A DNA stretch of 64,000 nt from an uncultured Oscillospiraceae bacterium (GTDB lineage Bacteria > Bacillota > Clostridia > Oscillospirales > Oscillospiraceae): NCBI GenBank assembly GCA_947589545.1, contig CANQBA010000008.1:27938-91937 (forward strand). Reading direction: 5' to 3'. A program made the position numbers and the translations under genes. Below are positions 8,664 through 18,053 of this stretch, piece after piece. The notes under the pieces are model-generated. The model was not told the origin of the DNA and ran no database searches. It saw nothing but the letters and a program-made list of their open reading frames with translations. The first letter of the stretch is position 1. Each line of letters starts with the position of its first letter.

Positions 8664-10169
8664 TTATTTTACCTCCGCCGAAAAGGGTTTTGCGGGAAGA
8701 CCCGCCGCGTTATACAAATTTACCTCGTAATACCCGCTCTGGGCCAGCTCCACCTGCCGGGGCTTTGCGGGCTGGGGAATCACGAGGGTATTTTCCTTTG
8801 TAACTCCCGACACGGGTATGCCATCTACCGTAAGGGCGTTGACCCGCTCCCCCCGGACATGAAGGCCGTCTCCATAGGAAAACGAGAGGATTAAATTTCC
8901 GTCCGCCCACCGGGCTTCCGCAAGCTCCGGGGCGTCGCAAGGAATGTTTTGTCCGTAGACGTGGCCCAGGGCCAAAAGCGCCAGCCGCTCTCCGATGGGG
9001 CGCTTGTGCTTGGGATGAATGTCCCACTCCATGCCGGCGTCCGAGGAGGAGGCCAACCACACGCCGGGGACGCGTCGGGCTATGCGCTCCTGTCTGTCCC
9101 GGACGACAGGGTACTTATCCCCGTTGCAGTCCAGCCACGCCCCGAAGGGGGCCAGCTGCGTCATCAGGAAGGGCAGTTCGTCGTGCCACAGGCTCCGCCA
9201 ATTGCTTATAAGGTTTTCCAGTACCGTGTCGTAAATCTCCGGGTGGGCGTCGTCGCTCTCCCCCTGATACCAAAGGACACCCCGGCACGTATACGGGGCC
9301 ACGTTTTTCAGCATTGTCTCATATACTCCGCAGGGCCGCCAGGGGTGGCAGGGGCCGATGAGGTCATAATAGGGCGGCTTTTCCATGGCGGCCATCATCT
9401 CAAGGGCCTTTAGCTGAAATTCCCTGGTCAGTCCCGGCCAAAGCACCGTCGTGTTCCCGGAGAGAGGGTGGTTGCCGATGTTTGTGGGAATGGCAAGGTA
9501 CGCCTTTTTATATTCCGCCGGATCCACGCCCCGGTTGTCCCGCTCGTAGTCCCGGAGCCATACATCGCCAGGGGTGCCCTCCAGATACTCCCGGTCCATC
9601 CAGCAGCTGGCACGGGTGCCGCCCCAGTTACAGCCCACGATCCCCACAGGAACGCCCGCCTCCCCGTGGAGTTTTTTGGCAAACCATGCCCCCACCGCCG
9701 ACCACCAGGGCAGATCCTCACGGCGGCAGCGCCTCCAGAAGCCGAACTCGGAGAAGTCGTAGTCCTGAAGCTCCCCCTCATAGCACACCTCCGGGTAGTC
9801 GAAAAACCGCAGTTCCGGCTCGTCCCAAGCGTAGGCCGTCTCCCGCTCGGCGTCAAAGTTCATGAAGTACTCCATGTTGGACTGGCCGCCGGCTATCCAG
9901 ACCTCACCGATCAGAACGTCGCGGAAAGTCACGGACTTCCCGCCGGAGGTGACAGTCAGCGTAAGATCCCGCCCCTCCTCCATGGACGGGAGGAAAAGGC
10001 GGAATGTGCCGTCCTCCCCCGCCGCGGTTTTGGCTGTAGCAACAGCTTGACCCTCATATCCCAGCTCCGCCGTCACGTCCTCGCCGGGGGTCGCCTTGCC
10101 CCATATTTCGATGGGCTTTTGGCGTTGGAGAACCATCCTGTCTCCGAAAATCATGGGCAATTCTAACAT
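8664..10169 (-). CDS. Sialate O-acetylesterase-like (SGNH) esterase
   Basis: A 501-residue protein with N- and C-terminal beta domains around an SGNH hydrolase core. The nucleophile block is GGQSNMEYFM, the middle block is GVLWYQGESDDAH, and DIHPKHKRP supplies the likely catalytic Asp/His. Family members remove O-acetyl groups from sialic acids, but many in plant-polysaccharide loci act on acetylated xylan or pectin oligosaccharides. With xylulokinase and uronate genes downstream, a plant-sugar acetyl esterase is more likely than a sialate enzyme; no sialic-acid genes are here. No signal peptide. Confidence 0.82.
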   Translation of the reverse strand: MLELPMIFGDRMVLQRQKPIEIWGKATPGEDVTAELGYEGQAVATAKTAAGEDGTFRLFLPSMEEGRDLTLTVTSGGKSVTFRDVLIGEVWIAGGQSNMEYFMNFDAERETAYAWDEPELRFFDYPEVCYEGELQDYDFSEFGFWRRCRREDLPWWSAVGAWFAKKLHGEAGVPVGIVGCNWGGTRASCWMDREYLEGTPGDVWLRDYERDNRGVDPAEYKKAYLAIPTNIGNHPLSGNTTVLWPGLTREFQLKALEMMAAMEKPPYYDLIGPCHPWRPCGVYETMLKNVAPYTCRGVLWYQGESDDAHPEIYDTVLENLISNWRSLWHDELPFLMTQLAPFGAWLDCNGDKYPVVRDRQERIARRVPGVWLASSSDAGMEWDIHPKHKRPIGERLALLALGHVYGQNIPCDAPELAEARWADGNLILSFSYGDGLHVRGERVNALTVDGIPVSGVTKENTLVIPQPAKPRQVELAQSGYYEVNLYNAAGLPAKPFSAEVK

Positions 10170-10170
10170 T

Positions 10171-12606
10171 TTACTTCTCCCCCACCCTGATTTTGATTTG
10201 CGCCGTGCCGAGATCTTCGGCGCTTACCGTCAGGACAGCCTCCCCAGCCTCCCGGCAGGCGCGGAGGACGGCCAGGGCCGCACCCTTATAAAGGGTGATC
10301 TCGCCCTTTGTGTAATTTTCCTCGGTGCAGGGCCGGCCGGTGCCGAAGGCTAAGAGGGCCGCCGCACCCGTGACTGATGCCGTCGCCTTGACCTCCACAT
10401 AGGGGACGGGATCGCCCTTTTCGTCGGCGGCCTCCACCCGCACATAGCACAGGCTCTCTCCGTCGGCGGAAAGCTCTGTTCTCTCCGGCTTCAATACAAG
10501 TCTCGCGGGCGCTCCCGCGGTGGTGAGCTTGTCGCGGCTGACCTCGACCTCGTTTTTATAACTCACGGCCTCAAGAATCCCGGGTTCATAGGTCAGCTCA
10601 AATGTGACGATAAGATTCTCCACCGGCCTTTTTCCCAGGCTCTCGCCGTTTAAGAAAAGCTCCACTTCGTCGCCGGCGGAGTAGACGTCTACGCTGACAT
10701 CGCTCCCCGGCTCTACAGGCCAGGTCCAGCTGTGGGCGCAGTCTGGCCAGGCGTACCGCCCCAAAAGCTCCGTAAGGCCGGGATATCCGGGGTCACGCAC
10801 GGCGATGTACGTCTCATCACTCCCCCAGACAATCTTTTTATAGTGCAGCTGGGGCTTATCAAAGCCGCAGAGGTCAAAGTCGCCGCACCCGGCGAGCCGC
10901 CAGGGGTACACGCCGTAATTGATGGCACGGGCAGCTGTCTTGGCCTCCTCCGGCCTTACATGGAGCACGTTGCCGATGCCGGCCTCACCAATGTAGTCCA
11001 TGCTCGTCCACTCGAAGTCCCCGATGAGGAAGGGGTATTTTTCCACGTCTGTCCAGTATTTCAGGATTTCCCGGGGCTTGGACTCCGTGGCGCAGATGAC
11101 GCGGTTGGGGAAAAGCCTGCCCGTCTCCTCGTAGTGGTAGTCGAGATAGTTGTATCCCACAATGTCCCAGGGGGCACAGAAGGGTTCCGTAAGGCGGGGC
11201 CAGATCTCCCGGCCATAGCGGCTGTCCAGGTTGGCCATGGCGATGCCGTTTTTGGTATCCTCCATTAGGGAGGCCCAGAATTTCTCATTGTCCGCGTCCG
11301 TAAGACCCGTCCAGAAGGAGCAGAGGGCGCCGGCTACCGGGCGGGTGGAATCCAATTCCCGAACTCTGGCGGCCAGCCTTGCGCTGGTGACGTATCCCCC
11401 ATTGAGCTCCCCCTGCTCGGGGAGCTCGTTGCCCACGGACCAAATCGCCACGCAGGGGTGGTTGCGGTCCCGCTTTACCATTTCCGTGAGCTCCCGCTCC
11501 CCCTCCGAGGCGAAGAACTGGCTGAAGTCGTAGGTCCTCATTTCCATGTTCCAGGTATCAAACGCCTCATCAATAATCAGCATTCCCAGACGGTCGCAGG
11601 CCTCCAGCATCTCGGAGGATACCGGGTTGTGAGCAAAGCGCAGGGCGTTAAAGCCGTTGTCCCGGTGGAGCTTTACCTTTCGGTACTCGCTGTCATAGAA
11701 GGACGCCGCGCCTAAAATCCCGTTGTCCGCGTGGACGCACCCGCCCCGGAGCTTCAGGGGCCGCCCGTTGAGCCGCAGGCCGTTTTTGGCATCCACAGTG
11801 ATCTCCCGGATGCCAAAGAGGGTGTCCGCCGTGTCGGTGGCCGTCTCGCTGTCCAGGAGGCTCGCCGTGATTTTGTAGAGGTTCGGGCTGTCCACATCCC
11901 ACCTTTTCGCGTTTTCCACGCAAAGGGTGGTGCGGGCTTTGGCGGTCTCCCCCGCCGGGACGAAAACGCAGCTCCTGCCCTCCGCCGGCGCGCCGTCAAA
12001 ATTCTCCGGGGACATTTTCAGCTCCACCCAGCGGATGGCGTCCTCCCCGGTGTGGTTCTCCACCGTGGTTTCCACGGTGACGAAGGCATCTCCGTTCACA
12101 ATGTGGCTTAAATGGGCGTATATGGGCTCTACGGCCAGGTGTACCTGCGGCCCCGTCAACAGCTGTACGTGGCGGTAGATACCTCCGCCGGGATACCAGC
12201 GGGCGTTGGCGCCAAAGTCGGTGCCGCAGGTGACGGTGAGGCGGTTCTTGCCTCCGAAGTTGATATACTTTGTTATGTCAACCGTAAAGGGCGTGTAGGT
12301 GTAGTGGTGCCGCCCCGCAACGTGACCGTTGAGAACCACCTTGGTAAGACCCGCGCAGCCGTCGAATCGGACCATAACGCGCTGTCCCCGAAGGCTCTCC
12401 GACAGATCAAGATTTCTTGTGTAGGACATGACCACACCCTTGTAGCACCCGCCGTTGGGGCCGTTGGGGGCGTCGGGCGAGACATCAGTCTCGATCATGT
12501 AGTCGTGGGGAAGGTTGACCTTTCGCGTCTCCTGACGAAAACCCGGAATATTGGAGGGCTCCCCCGCCTGCAAGATCCAATCCCGGCAAATGTCGGTTCT
12601 TTTCAT
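10171..12606 (-). CDS. GH2 glycosidase (beta-galactosidase-like)
   Basis: An 811-residue GH2 enzyme: jelly-roll sugar-binding domain, Ig-like domain, TIM barrel, then two C-terminal Ig-like domains (DUF4982 and GH2 domain 5 type). The acid/base is in WSVGNELPE and the nucleophile is probably the Glu in CATESKP. The start at 12606 is chosen because its ATG overlaps the upstream GH1 stop (ATGA); a longer frame back to 12726 would run inside GH1. Cytoplasmic, no signal peptide. Specificity (galactoside, glucuronide or other) is not readable from sequence alone. Confidence 0.85.
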   Translation of the reverse strand: MKRTDICRDWILQAGEPSNIPGFRQETRKVNLPHDYMIETDVSPDAPNGPNGGCYKGVVMSYTRNLDLSESLRGQRVMVRFDGCAGLTKVVLNGHVAGRHHYTYTPFTVDITKYINFGGKNRLTVTCGTDFGANARWYPGGGIYRHVQLLTGPQVHLAVEPIYAHLSHIVNGDAFVTVETTVENHTGEDAIRWVELKMSPENFDGAPAEGRSCVFVPAGETAKARTTLCVENAKRWDVDSPNLYKITASLLDSETATDTADTLFGIREITVDAKNGLRLNGRPLKLRGGCVHADNGILGAASFYDSEYRKVKLHRDNGFNALRFAHNPVSSEMLEACDRLGMLIIDEAFDTWNMEMRTYDFSQFFASEGERELTEMVKRDRNHPCVAIWSVGNELPEQGELNGGYVTSARLAARVRELDSTRPVAGALCSFWTGLTDADNEKFWASLMEDTKNGIAMANLDSRYGREIWPRLTEPFCAPWDIVGYNYLDYHYEETGRLFPNRVICATESKPREILKYWTDVEKYPFLIGDFEWTSMDYIGEAGIGNVLHVRPEEAKTAARAINYGVYPWRLAGCGDFDLCGFDKPQLHYKKIVWGSDETYIAVRDPGYPGLTELLGRYAWPDCAHSWTWPVEPGSDVSVDVYSAGDEVELFLNGESLGKRPVENLIVTFELTYEPGILEAVSYKNEVEVSRDKLTTAGAPARLVLKPERTELSADGESLCYVRVEAADEKGDPVPYVEVKATASVTGAAALLAFGTGRPCTEENYTKGEITLYKGAALAVLRACREAGEAVLTVSAEDLGTAQIKIRVGEK

Positions 12607-13901
12607 CCCTCGTACCCCTTTGCAAAGCTTCCAAGATAGAAAAGGCTGGGCTTTGGTGCGCGGGTCTGTCCGTTTTTCCGATCCACAGCTACGAGCCCGA
12701 ACTGCATGGCATAGCCCTTCTGCCACTCAAAGTTGTCAAGAAGCGACCAATAGAGGTATCCCTTCACCGGCAAGCCGTCCTCCACGCATTTTTCCACGCC
12801 CGCCAGGGCACGGCGAATGAACTCCACCCGCCGGGTGTCGTCAGAGGCGGCGATGCCGTTCTCCGTGACCAGAAGCTCGCCCGGGAAGGATTCACGAACC
12901 TTCCGCAGGACGTTTCCGATGCCCTCCGGGTAAAACTCGTAATCCATCTGGGTAAGCTCCGCCCCCTCCGGCGCGGGGAGACTCCCCGTGGCATCAAAGA
13001 GGGTGCGGGTGTAGTTCTGTACGCCCAGGAAATCGTCACCCTTTATGTAGGGCAGATAGTGAAGAAATTCCTCGTCCCACTCCCTCATTGCGTTCTCCTC
13101 CCCGCCGGGGAGGGCCTGGAGATCGTGGAGGGACAGGGTCAGGCCCACCTTAATGTGGGGATAGAGGGCGCGGATTTCGGTCTTTGCGGCCTGGTGGGCG
13201 CGCATGATCAGGATATCCCCCTCCGGCGTGCGGCTTCCGGTGAAGACCTGGGGTGAGGCGGTGCCGAAGGCGGCGATGTTCTCAGCGGCCAGCTTCTCCC
13301 GGTTCTCCATCATCTTTTTGAAGTTCAGGCCCATCTGTACCTGGCTCTCGCTGGAAGATCCGGACTTGGCGGCTGACATCATCTGCTGCATAATGTGCTT
13401 TGCGACCTGGGCCACCTGGAGACCCATGTTGGCCTCGTTGATGGTACAGATGTAGTTTATCTCGCTCCCCAGCCGCTCCACCACATAGGCGACGTACCGG
13501 GCAAAGTCCGCCGGAGTGGTCTCCGCCTCCCAGCCGCCCTTGCGGATAAGCCACACGGGGCTGGAGAAGTGGTGCATGGTGACGACGGGCTCGATGTTGT
13601 GCTCCCGGCAGCAGGCGATGACGCGGCGGTAGTGGTCGATCTCCCGCTCATCAAATTTGCCCTCCTCCGGCTCGATCCGCGCCCACTCAATGGAGAACCG
13701 GTAGGCGTTGAGGCCGGCCCGGGCCATCAGAGCAATATCCTCCTCAAACCGGTTGTAATGGTCGCAGGCGTCCAGGCTTGGTTCCGCGAAGGAGGAATAC
13801 TTCATCTGCTCCTGGGCCCAGTAGTCAGAGTGAATGTTGTTCCCCTCCACCTGATGGGCGGCGGTGGCGGCTCCGATGAGAAAATCTTTGGGAAAAGGCA
13901 T
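12603..13901 (-). CDS. GH1 beta-glycosidase with an internal insertion
   Basis: A 432-residue GH1 enzyme. Acid/base Glu156 lies in CTINEANMG (a variant of the usual TxNEP) and the nucleophile Glu347 in LLVTENG. After the acid/base there is an unusual ~45-residue Met/Lys-rich helical insertion (about residues 168-212: QQMMSAAKSGSSSESQ and onward). It is the first gene of the eight-gene minus operon, with consensus promoter boxes and an activator-type repeat pair upstream (13932-14009) and an RBS GGAGG. No signal peptide. No PTS genes are nearby, so the substrate is more likely an unphosphorylated beta-glycoside. Confidence 0.85.
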   Translation of the reverse strand: MPFPKDFLIGAATAAHQVEGNNIHSDYWAQEQMKYSSFAEPSLDACDHYNRFEEDIALMARAGLNAYRFSIEWARIEPEEGKFDEREIDHYRRVIACCREHNIEPVVTMHHFSSPVWLIRKGGWEAETTPADFARYVAYVVERLGSEINYICTINEANMGLQVAQVAKHIMQQMMSAAKSGSSSESQVQMGLNFKKMMENREKLAAENIAAFGTASPQVFTGSRTPEGDILIMRAHQAAKTEIRALYPHIKVGLTLSLHDLQALPGGEENAMREWDEEFLHYLPYIKGDDFLGVQNYTRTLFDATGSLPAPEGAELTQMDYEFYPEGIGNVLRKVRESFPGELLVTENGIAASDDTRRVEFIRRALAGVEKCVEDGLPVKGYLYWSLLDNFEWQKGYAMQFGLVAVDRKNGQTRAPKPSLFYLGSFAKGYEG

Positions 13902-13931
13902 AAAAACACCTCCATAAATCTACTTGGCTCA

Positions 13932-13960
13932 ATTATACAGAATGTGGCCCGCGCTGACAA
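13932..13960 (-). promoter_or_regulatory. Promoter of the GH1-uxuB operon
   Basis: On the minus strand a -35 TTGTCA (13955-13960) and a perfect -10 TATAAT (13932-13937) are separated by 17 bp. The start codon at 13901 lies 30 bp past the -10. The repeat pair at 13978-14009 begins 17 bp upstream of the -35, the usual position for an AraC-type class II activator. Confidence 0.8.
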
Positions 13961-13977
13961 TGCGTTTTGTACGACTT

Positions 13978-14009
13978 GTCGGATTCCTGATAGTTTTCGT
14001 CGGATTTCT
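13978..14009 (-). promoter_or_regulatory. Operator A: direct repeat between divergent operons
   Basis: Read on the minus strand, AGAAATCCGAC (14009-13999) and AGGAATCCGAC (13988-13978) repeat with a 21-bp period. Toward the minus strand the -35 of the GH1 operon is 17 bp away; toward the plus strand the -10 of the GH2 operon is 27 bp from GTCGGATTT. The same arrangement recurs at 45638-45669. A dimeric AraC-type regulator such as the YesN protein at 35535-36302 is the expected ligand. Confidence 0.75.
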
Positions 14010-14011
14010 TG

Positions 14012-14040
14012 TTGTGTTTTCACTGAAAACATGGCAAAAT
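14012..14040 (+). promoter_or_regulatory. Promoter of the GH2-GH43-GH3 operon
   Basis: A -35 TTGTGT (14012-14017), 17-bp spacer and -10 CAAAAT (14035-14040). The boxes are weak, consistent with activator dependence, and the -10 lies exactly 27 nt from the GTCGGATTT of operator A. Confidence 0.65.
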
Positions 14041-14069
14041 GGAGGCATCAATATCGTGGGAGGTCAGGC

Positions 14070-16232
14070 ATGAGAAGCATTATTGATTTTACCGGCAGTT
14101 GGCTCTTTTCAAAGCCGGGTGAGCCTCAGAAAAGCGTAAATTTGCCCCACACCTGGAACGCAGTAGACGGGCAGGACGGCGGCAACGATTACTGGCGGGG
14201 AACGGCGGTTTATGAGAAATCCTTCCCCCGCCCTGCTCTGGAGCCGGGGGGGCGGGCAGTGCTGGAGTTTCTGGGCGCGGCGATGACGGCGGACGTGACG
14301 CTCAACGGGGTGCATCTCGCCCACCATGAGGGCGGCTACAGCACCTTCCGGGTGGACATCACCGACGCGCTAAAGGACGAGAACACGCTGTCCGTGGCGG
14401 TGGACAACTCCGAAAATGACCGTGTCTACCCCCAAAAGGCCGATTTCACCTTTTACGGCGGCCTCTACCGGGGCGTGAATTTGATAACCGTCCCGGCGGA
14501 GCACTTCGCGCTTGTGAAGGACGGGACGCCGGGGATATTCGTGACACCGGAGCTGTCCGACGATTTGAAAACCGCCGTCGTGAAGGTGGAGACACAGCAC
14601 AACGGGGGTAAAGTTGACATAACTTTAAACGGCGTGACTAAAACCGTGAAATCCCACGCGGAATTTACGCTGGAGAACCCCCATCTATGGAACGGCGTCG
14701 GCGATCCGTACCTCTACACCGTCACGGCGAGACTTCCCGGCGGCGACGAGGTTTCCGCCCGCTTCGGTATCCGTAAGATCGGCTTTGACCCCGATCGCGG
14801 CTTTATCCTCAACAACCGTCCCTACCCCCTGCGGGGCGTCTCCCGCCACCAGGACCGGGAGGGGCTTGGGAACGCGCTGACCATGAAAGAGCACCGGGAG
14901 GACATGGAGCTGATTCGTGAGATCGGCGCGAATACGATCCGACTCGCCCACTACCAGCATGCCCAGGAGTTTTACGATCTCTGCGACGAATACGGCATGT
15001 GCGTCTGGGCGGAGATCCCGTACATAACGCAGCACATGGATAATGGTCGGAAAAACACGCTCTCCCAGATGAGGGAGCTCATCACCCAGTGCTACAACCA
15101 CCCCTCCATCGTCTGTTGGGGCCTCTCCAACGAGATCGCCGTCCACGGCATGAGCGAGGATTTGATGGAGAACCACCGGCTTTTAAATGACCTCTGCCAC
15201 AAGCTGGACAGCACCCGGCCCACCACCATGGCCCACGCTTTCATGCTGGACAAGGACAGCCCCTTAATTGACATTGCCGATATTGGCAGCTGGAACCTCT
15301 ATTTCGGTTGGTATTTGGGGGAGCTTTCCCAAAACGACAGCTTTCTCGACGAGTACCACGCCGTCCATCCGGACCGGGTCATCGGCTTTTCCGAGTACGG
15401 CGCGGACGCCAACCCCCGGTTCCAGTCGCCGCGCCCTGAGTCCGGCGACTACACGGAATCTTACCAGTGCGTATACCACGAGCATCTTTTAAGGTGCATC
15501 GAGGCTCGCCCATGGCTGTGGGCCACACACGTTTGGAATATGTTTGACTTTGCCGCCGACGGGCGGGACGAGGGCGGCAAGAACGGCCAGAACCAGAAGG
15601 GCCTTGTGACCTTCGACCGGAAGCTCAAAAAGGACGCCTTCTATCTCTACAAGGCCGCCTGGAATAAGCATGAACCCTTCGTACATATCTGCGGCAGCCG
15701 CTATGCGGATCGGGCGGAGTCGGTCACCGAGGTCAAGGTCTACTCCAACCTTTCCCCCGTGACGCTCTTTGTGGACGGGAAGGAGCTTGACACCAAGGAC
15801 GGCAAAACGGTATTCACCTTCAAAGTTCCCCTCACCGGCGAGCATGTGATCGAGGCAAAAACCGGAGAGTACGCAGACCGGATCACCGTCCGAAAAGTGG
15901 CGGAGTTTAACCCGGATTACTCCTTCTCGCGAAAGGGGCCAGTGACAAACTGGTTCGACGAGGCGGACTTCGACTCCTCCTGCTATTCCATCCGGGACAC
16001 CATGGGGACACTGATGCAAAATCCCCAGGCCGCCGCCATTGTGGGCGAGATCATGGCAAAGGCCCGTGCCAGCCGGGGCGAAGTGGCGCAGTCGGCCAGC
16101 CGGAATCCCGCGCTACAGAAAATGATGGCCGGGATGAGCTTCGAGGGAATCCTGAAAAAAGCCGGGGAAAACGTGATCCCGGCGGCTATGGTGCGGGAAA
16201 TCAACGAAAAACTTCAGAAAATCAGAAAATAA
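14070..16232 (+). CDS. GH2 beta-galactosidase with C-terminal helical module
   Basis: A 720-residue GH2 enzyme: N-terminal jelly-roll, Ig-like domain, TIM barrel with acid/base in WGLSNEIAV and nucleophile in VIGFSEYGAD, then a short beta domain. The last ~78 residues (from RDTMGTLMQNP) form a helical extension that resembles the tails of the GH3 at 43302 and the GH78 at 54078. The start ATG 14070 follows a GGGAGGT site; the frame is open far upstream, but that part lies antisense to GH1 and is rejected. First gene of a three-gene plus-strand operon; no signal peptide, so cytoplasmic. Confidence 0.88.
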   Translation: MRSIIDFTGSWLFSKPGEPQKSVNLPHTWNAVDGQDGGNDYWRGTAVYEKSFPRPALEPGGRAVLEFLGAAMTADVTLNGVHLAHHEGGYSTFRVDITDALKDENTLSVAVDNSENDRVYPQKADFTFYGGLYRGVNLITVPAEHFALVKDGTPGIFVTPELSDDLKTAVVKVETQHNGGKVDITLNGVTKTVKSHAEFTLENPHLWNGVGDPYLYTVTARLPGGDEVSARFGIRKIGFDPDRGFILNNRPYPLRGVSRHQDREGLGNALTMKEHREDMELIREIGANTIRLAHYQHAQEFYDLCDEYGMCVWAEIPYITQHMDNGRKNTLSQMRELITQCYNHPSIVCWGLSNEIAVHGMSEDLMENHRLLNDLCHKLDSTRPTTMAHAFMLDKDSPLIDIADIGSWNLYFGWYLGELSQNDSFLDEYHAVHPDRVIGFSEYGADANPRFQSPRPESGDYTESYQCVYHEHLLRCIEARPWLWATHVWNMFDFAADGRDEGGKNGQNQKGLVTFDRKLKKDAFYLYKAAWNKHEPFVHICGSRYADRAESVTEVKVYSNLSPVTLFVDGKELDTKDGKTVFTFKVPLTGEHVIEAKTGEYADRITVRKVAEFNPDYSFSRKGPVTNWFDEADFDSSCYSIRDTMGTLMQNPQAAAIVGEIMAKARASRGEVAQSASRNPALQKMMAGMSFEGILKKAGENVIPAAMVREINEKLQKIRK

Positions 16233-16244
16233 GGGGTTTATGTC

Positions 16245-18053
16245 ATGAAATCAAGCTTCTGCAATCCTCTGGATCTGAATTATCGCTATCAACACGTCAA
16301 CGAGGGCGCCCCCGCCGGATTCCGGGAGGGGGCGGATCCGACGCTGGTGCTGTTTAAAGGAAAATACTACCTCTTCGTCTCCATGTCCGCCGGGTTCTGG
16401 TGGTCGGAGGATCTGATAAACTGGCAGTTTCACGCCGCCCCGGATCTCCTTATCTACGACTACGCGCCGGACGTGAGGCAGATTGGGGACTTCCTCACCT
16501 TCTGCGCCAGCCGGAGAAACACAAACTGCCCCATTCTTCGCACCCGCGACCCGCTGACAGAGCCCTTTGAAAAGGTCTCCGATCCCTTCCCCTTCTGGGA
16601 TCCTAATCTCTTTCAGGATGACGATGGCAAAGTGTATCTCTACTGGGGCTGTACCAACACCGACCCCATATACGGTGTGGAGATGGACCCAGAGACCATG
16701 ATGCCCATAGGCGAGAGGCAACCCCTTATTTTTGAGGACGCGAATAATCTGGGCTGGGAACGCTTTGGCGAGAACGGGGAGGCAGCCGATCCCAACGAGA
16801 GCTTTCTCTACCGGCATTTGAAGGCCTTCTACGACCCGGTAACTGACAGTCTGAATATCCCGCCGGAGATGGCAAAGGCGGCGGGTTACAGCGTCGAGGA
16901 TCTGATTAAGATGTTCCGCTGCGTGGGCAAGCCCTGCATCGAAGGGGCCTTCATGACGACGATCCATGGCCGGTACTACCTCCAGTACGCCGCCCCGGGA
17001 ACCGAGTACAACACCTACGCAGACGGGGTTTACGTATCCGACAAGCCTCTTGGTCCCTTCCGGCGGCAGGCGAGCAACCCCTTCTCCTCCGTCCCCGGCG
17101 GCTTCATCACCGGCGCAGGACACGGGAGTACCATATTCGACAGGTACGGCAATCTGTGGCACGCCGCCACCATGCGGATAAGCCGAAACCACATCTTTGA
17201 ACGCCGGGTGGGCCTCTTCCCCGCCGGCATTGACAAAGACGGAGTGCTCTTCTGCAACCAGAATTTTGCCGACTACCCGCTGCACATCCCGGAAGGAAAA
17301 TTTGACCCCATGGAGATCGCGCCCCGTTGGATGCTCCTCTCCTACCGCAAGCCTGTCACCGCCTCCTCCGGGGAGCGTCCGGAAAAAGCCGTCAATGAGG
17401 ATATCCGGGACTGGTGGAGCGCCGGGAGCAATGCACCCGGCGAGTGGTTGACGGTTGACCTTGAAAAAGTGAGCGACATCCGGGCCATCCAAGTCAATCT
17501 AGCGGACGAGGCCGTGGCGGTTGACTTCCCACCGGAGACTTACGGCGACGAGCGCCACACAAGGCACATAGACCTGGAACCACAGATCTCCCATTATAGG
17601 ATCCACATAAGCTCTGACGGCGAGACGTGGACATCGCTGGAGATCGTCTCCCGTGAGTGCTCCAACGGCTATTATGAGTACCCGGAGGGCATCGCGGCCC
17701 GGTACGTGCGGTTGACCGGCGGGGTGCTCCCCTACGGTCAGCCCCTGCGTGTCTCCGGCCTTCGCGTTTTCGGTATCGGCCACGGGAAAAAGCCGGAGCG
17801 GGCACGGGCGAAGGCGGTCCGCACCGGCCCTCTGGATGGCCTCGTCACCTGGGAGCATAGTAACGGCGCACAGGGGTGCAATGTTCGCTATGGCGTCTCG
17901 CCGGACAAGCTCTATTTAAGCCGCCTTGTCTATGGCGACGGCCCGGCTCAGCTCACCACGCTGACCAGGGGGCAGAAATATTATGTCCGGGTGGACAGCT
18001 TTAACGAAAACGGCATCACACCCGGCGAGCTTATCGAATTGGAGGCGGAATGA
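16245..18053 (+). CDS. GH43 family glycosidase with discoidin-like and FN3-like domains
   Basis: A 602-residue protein. The first ~330 residues form a five-bladed propeller with catalytic acidic positions in REGADPTLVLFKGKYYL, WDPNLFQDDDG and CIEGAFM. A discoidin (F5/8 type C, CBM32-like) domain follows (SSGERPEKAVNEDIRDWW), then a fibronectin-III-like end. Family members remove arabinofuranose, xylose or galactose. It lies 12 bases after the GH2 gene, and its stop overlaps the GH3 start (ATGA), so the three are co-translated. No signal peptide, unusual for a protein with a binding domain, which argues for an imported oligosaccharide substrate. Confidence 0.85.
   Translation: MKSSFCNPLDLNYRYQHVNEGAPAGFREGADPTLVLFKGKYYLFVSMSAGFWWSEDLINWQFHAAPDLLIYDYAPDVRQIGDFLTFCASRRNTNCPILRTRDPLTEPFEKVSDPFPFWDPNLFQDDDGKVYLYWGCTNTDPIYGVEMDPETMMPIGERQPLIFEDANNLGWERFGENGEAADPNESFLYRHLKAFYDPVTDSLNIPPEMAKAAGYSVEDLIKMFRCVGKPCIEGAFMTTIHGRYYLQYAAPGTEYNTYADGVYVSDKPLGPFRRQASNPFSSVPGGFITGAGHGSTIFDRYGNLWHAATMRISRNHIFERRVGLFPAGIDKDGVLFCNQNFADYPLHIPEGKFDPMEIAPRWMLLSYRKPVTASSGERPEKAVNEDIRDWWSAGSNAPGEWLTVDLEKVSDIRAIQVNLADEAVAVDFPPETYGDERHTRHIDLEPQISHYRIHISSDGETWTSLEIVSRECSNGYYEYPEGIAARYVRLTGGVLPYGQPLRVSGLRVFGIGHGKKPERARAKAVRTGPLDGLVTWEHSNGAQGCNVRYGVSPDKLYLSRLVYGDGPAQLTTLTRGQKYYVRVDSFNENGITPGELIELEAE

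Noticed and set aside
8664..10169. Sialic acid utilisation
   Set aside because: The esterase family name suggests it, but no sialidase, NanA, NanE or NanK-type gene is present and the neighbours are plant-sugar genes.
13395..14069. N-terminal extension of the GH2 at 14070
   Set aside because: The added 225 codons are antisense to GH1 and cross the promoter and operator; a GGGAGGT site marks ATG 14070.
16251..17492. 413-codon minus-strand frame opposite GH43
   Set aside because: Shadow frame; the plus-strand GH43 has clear motifs and coupled neighbours.
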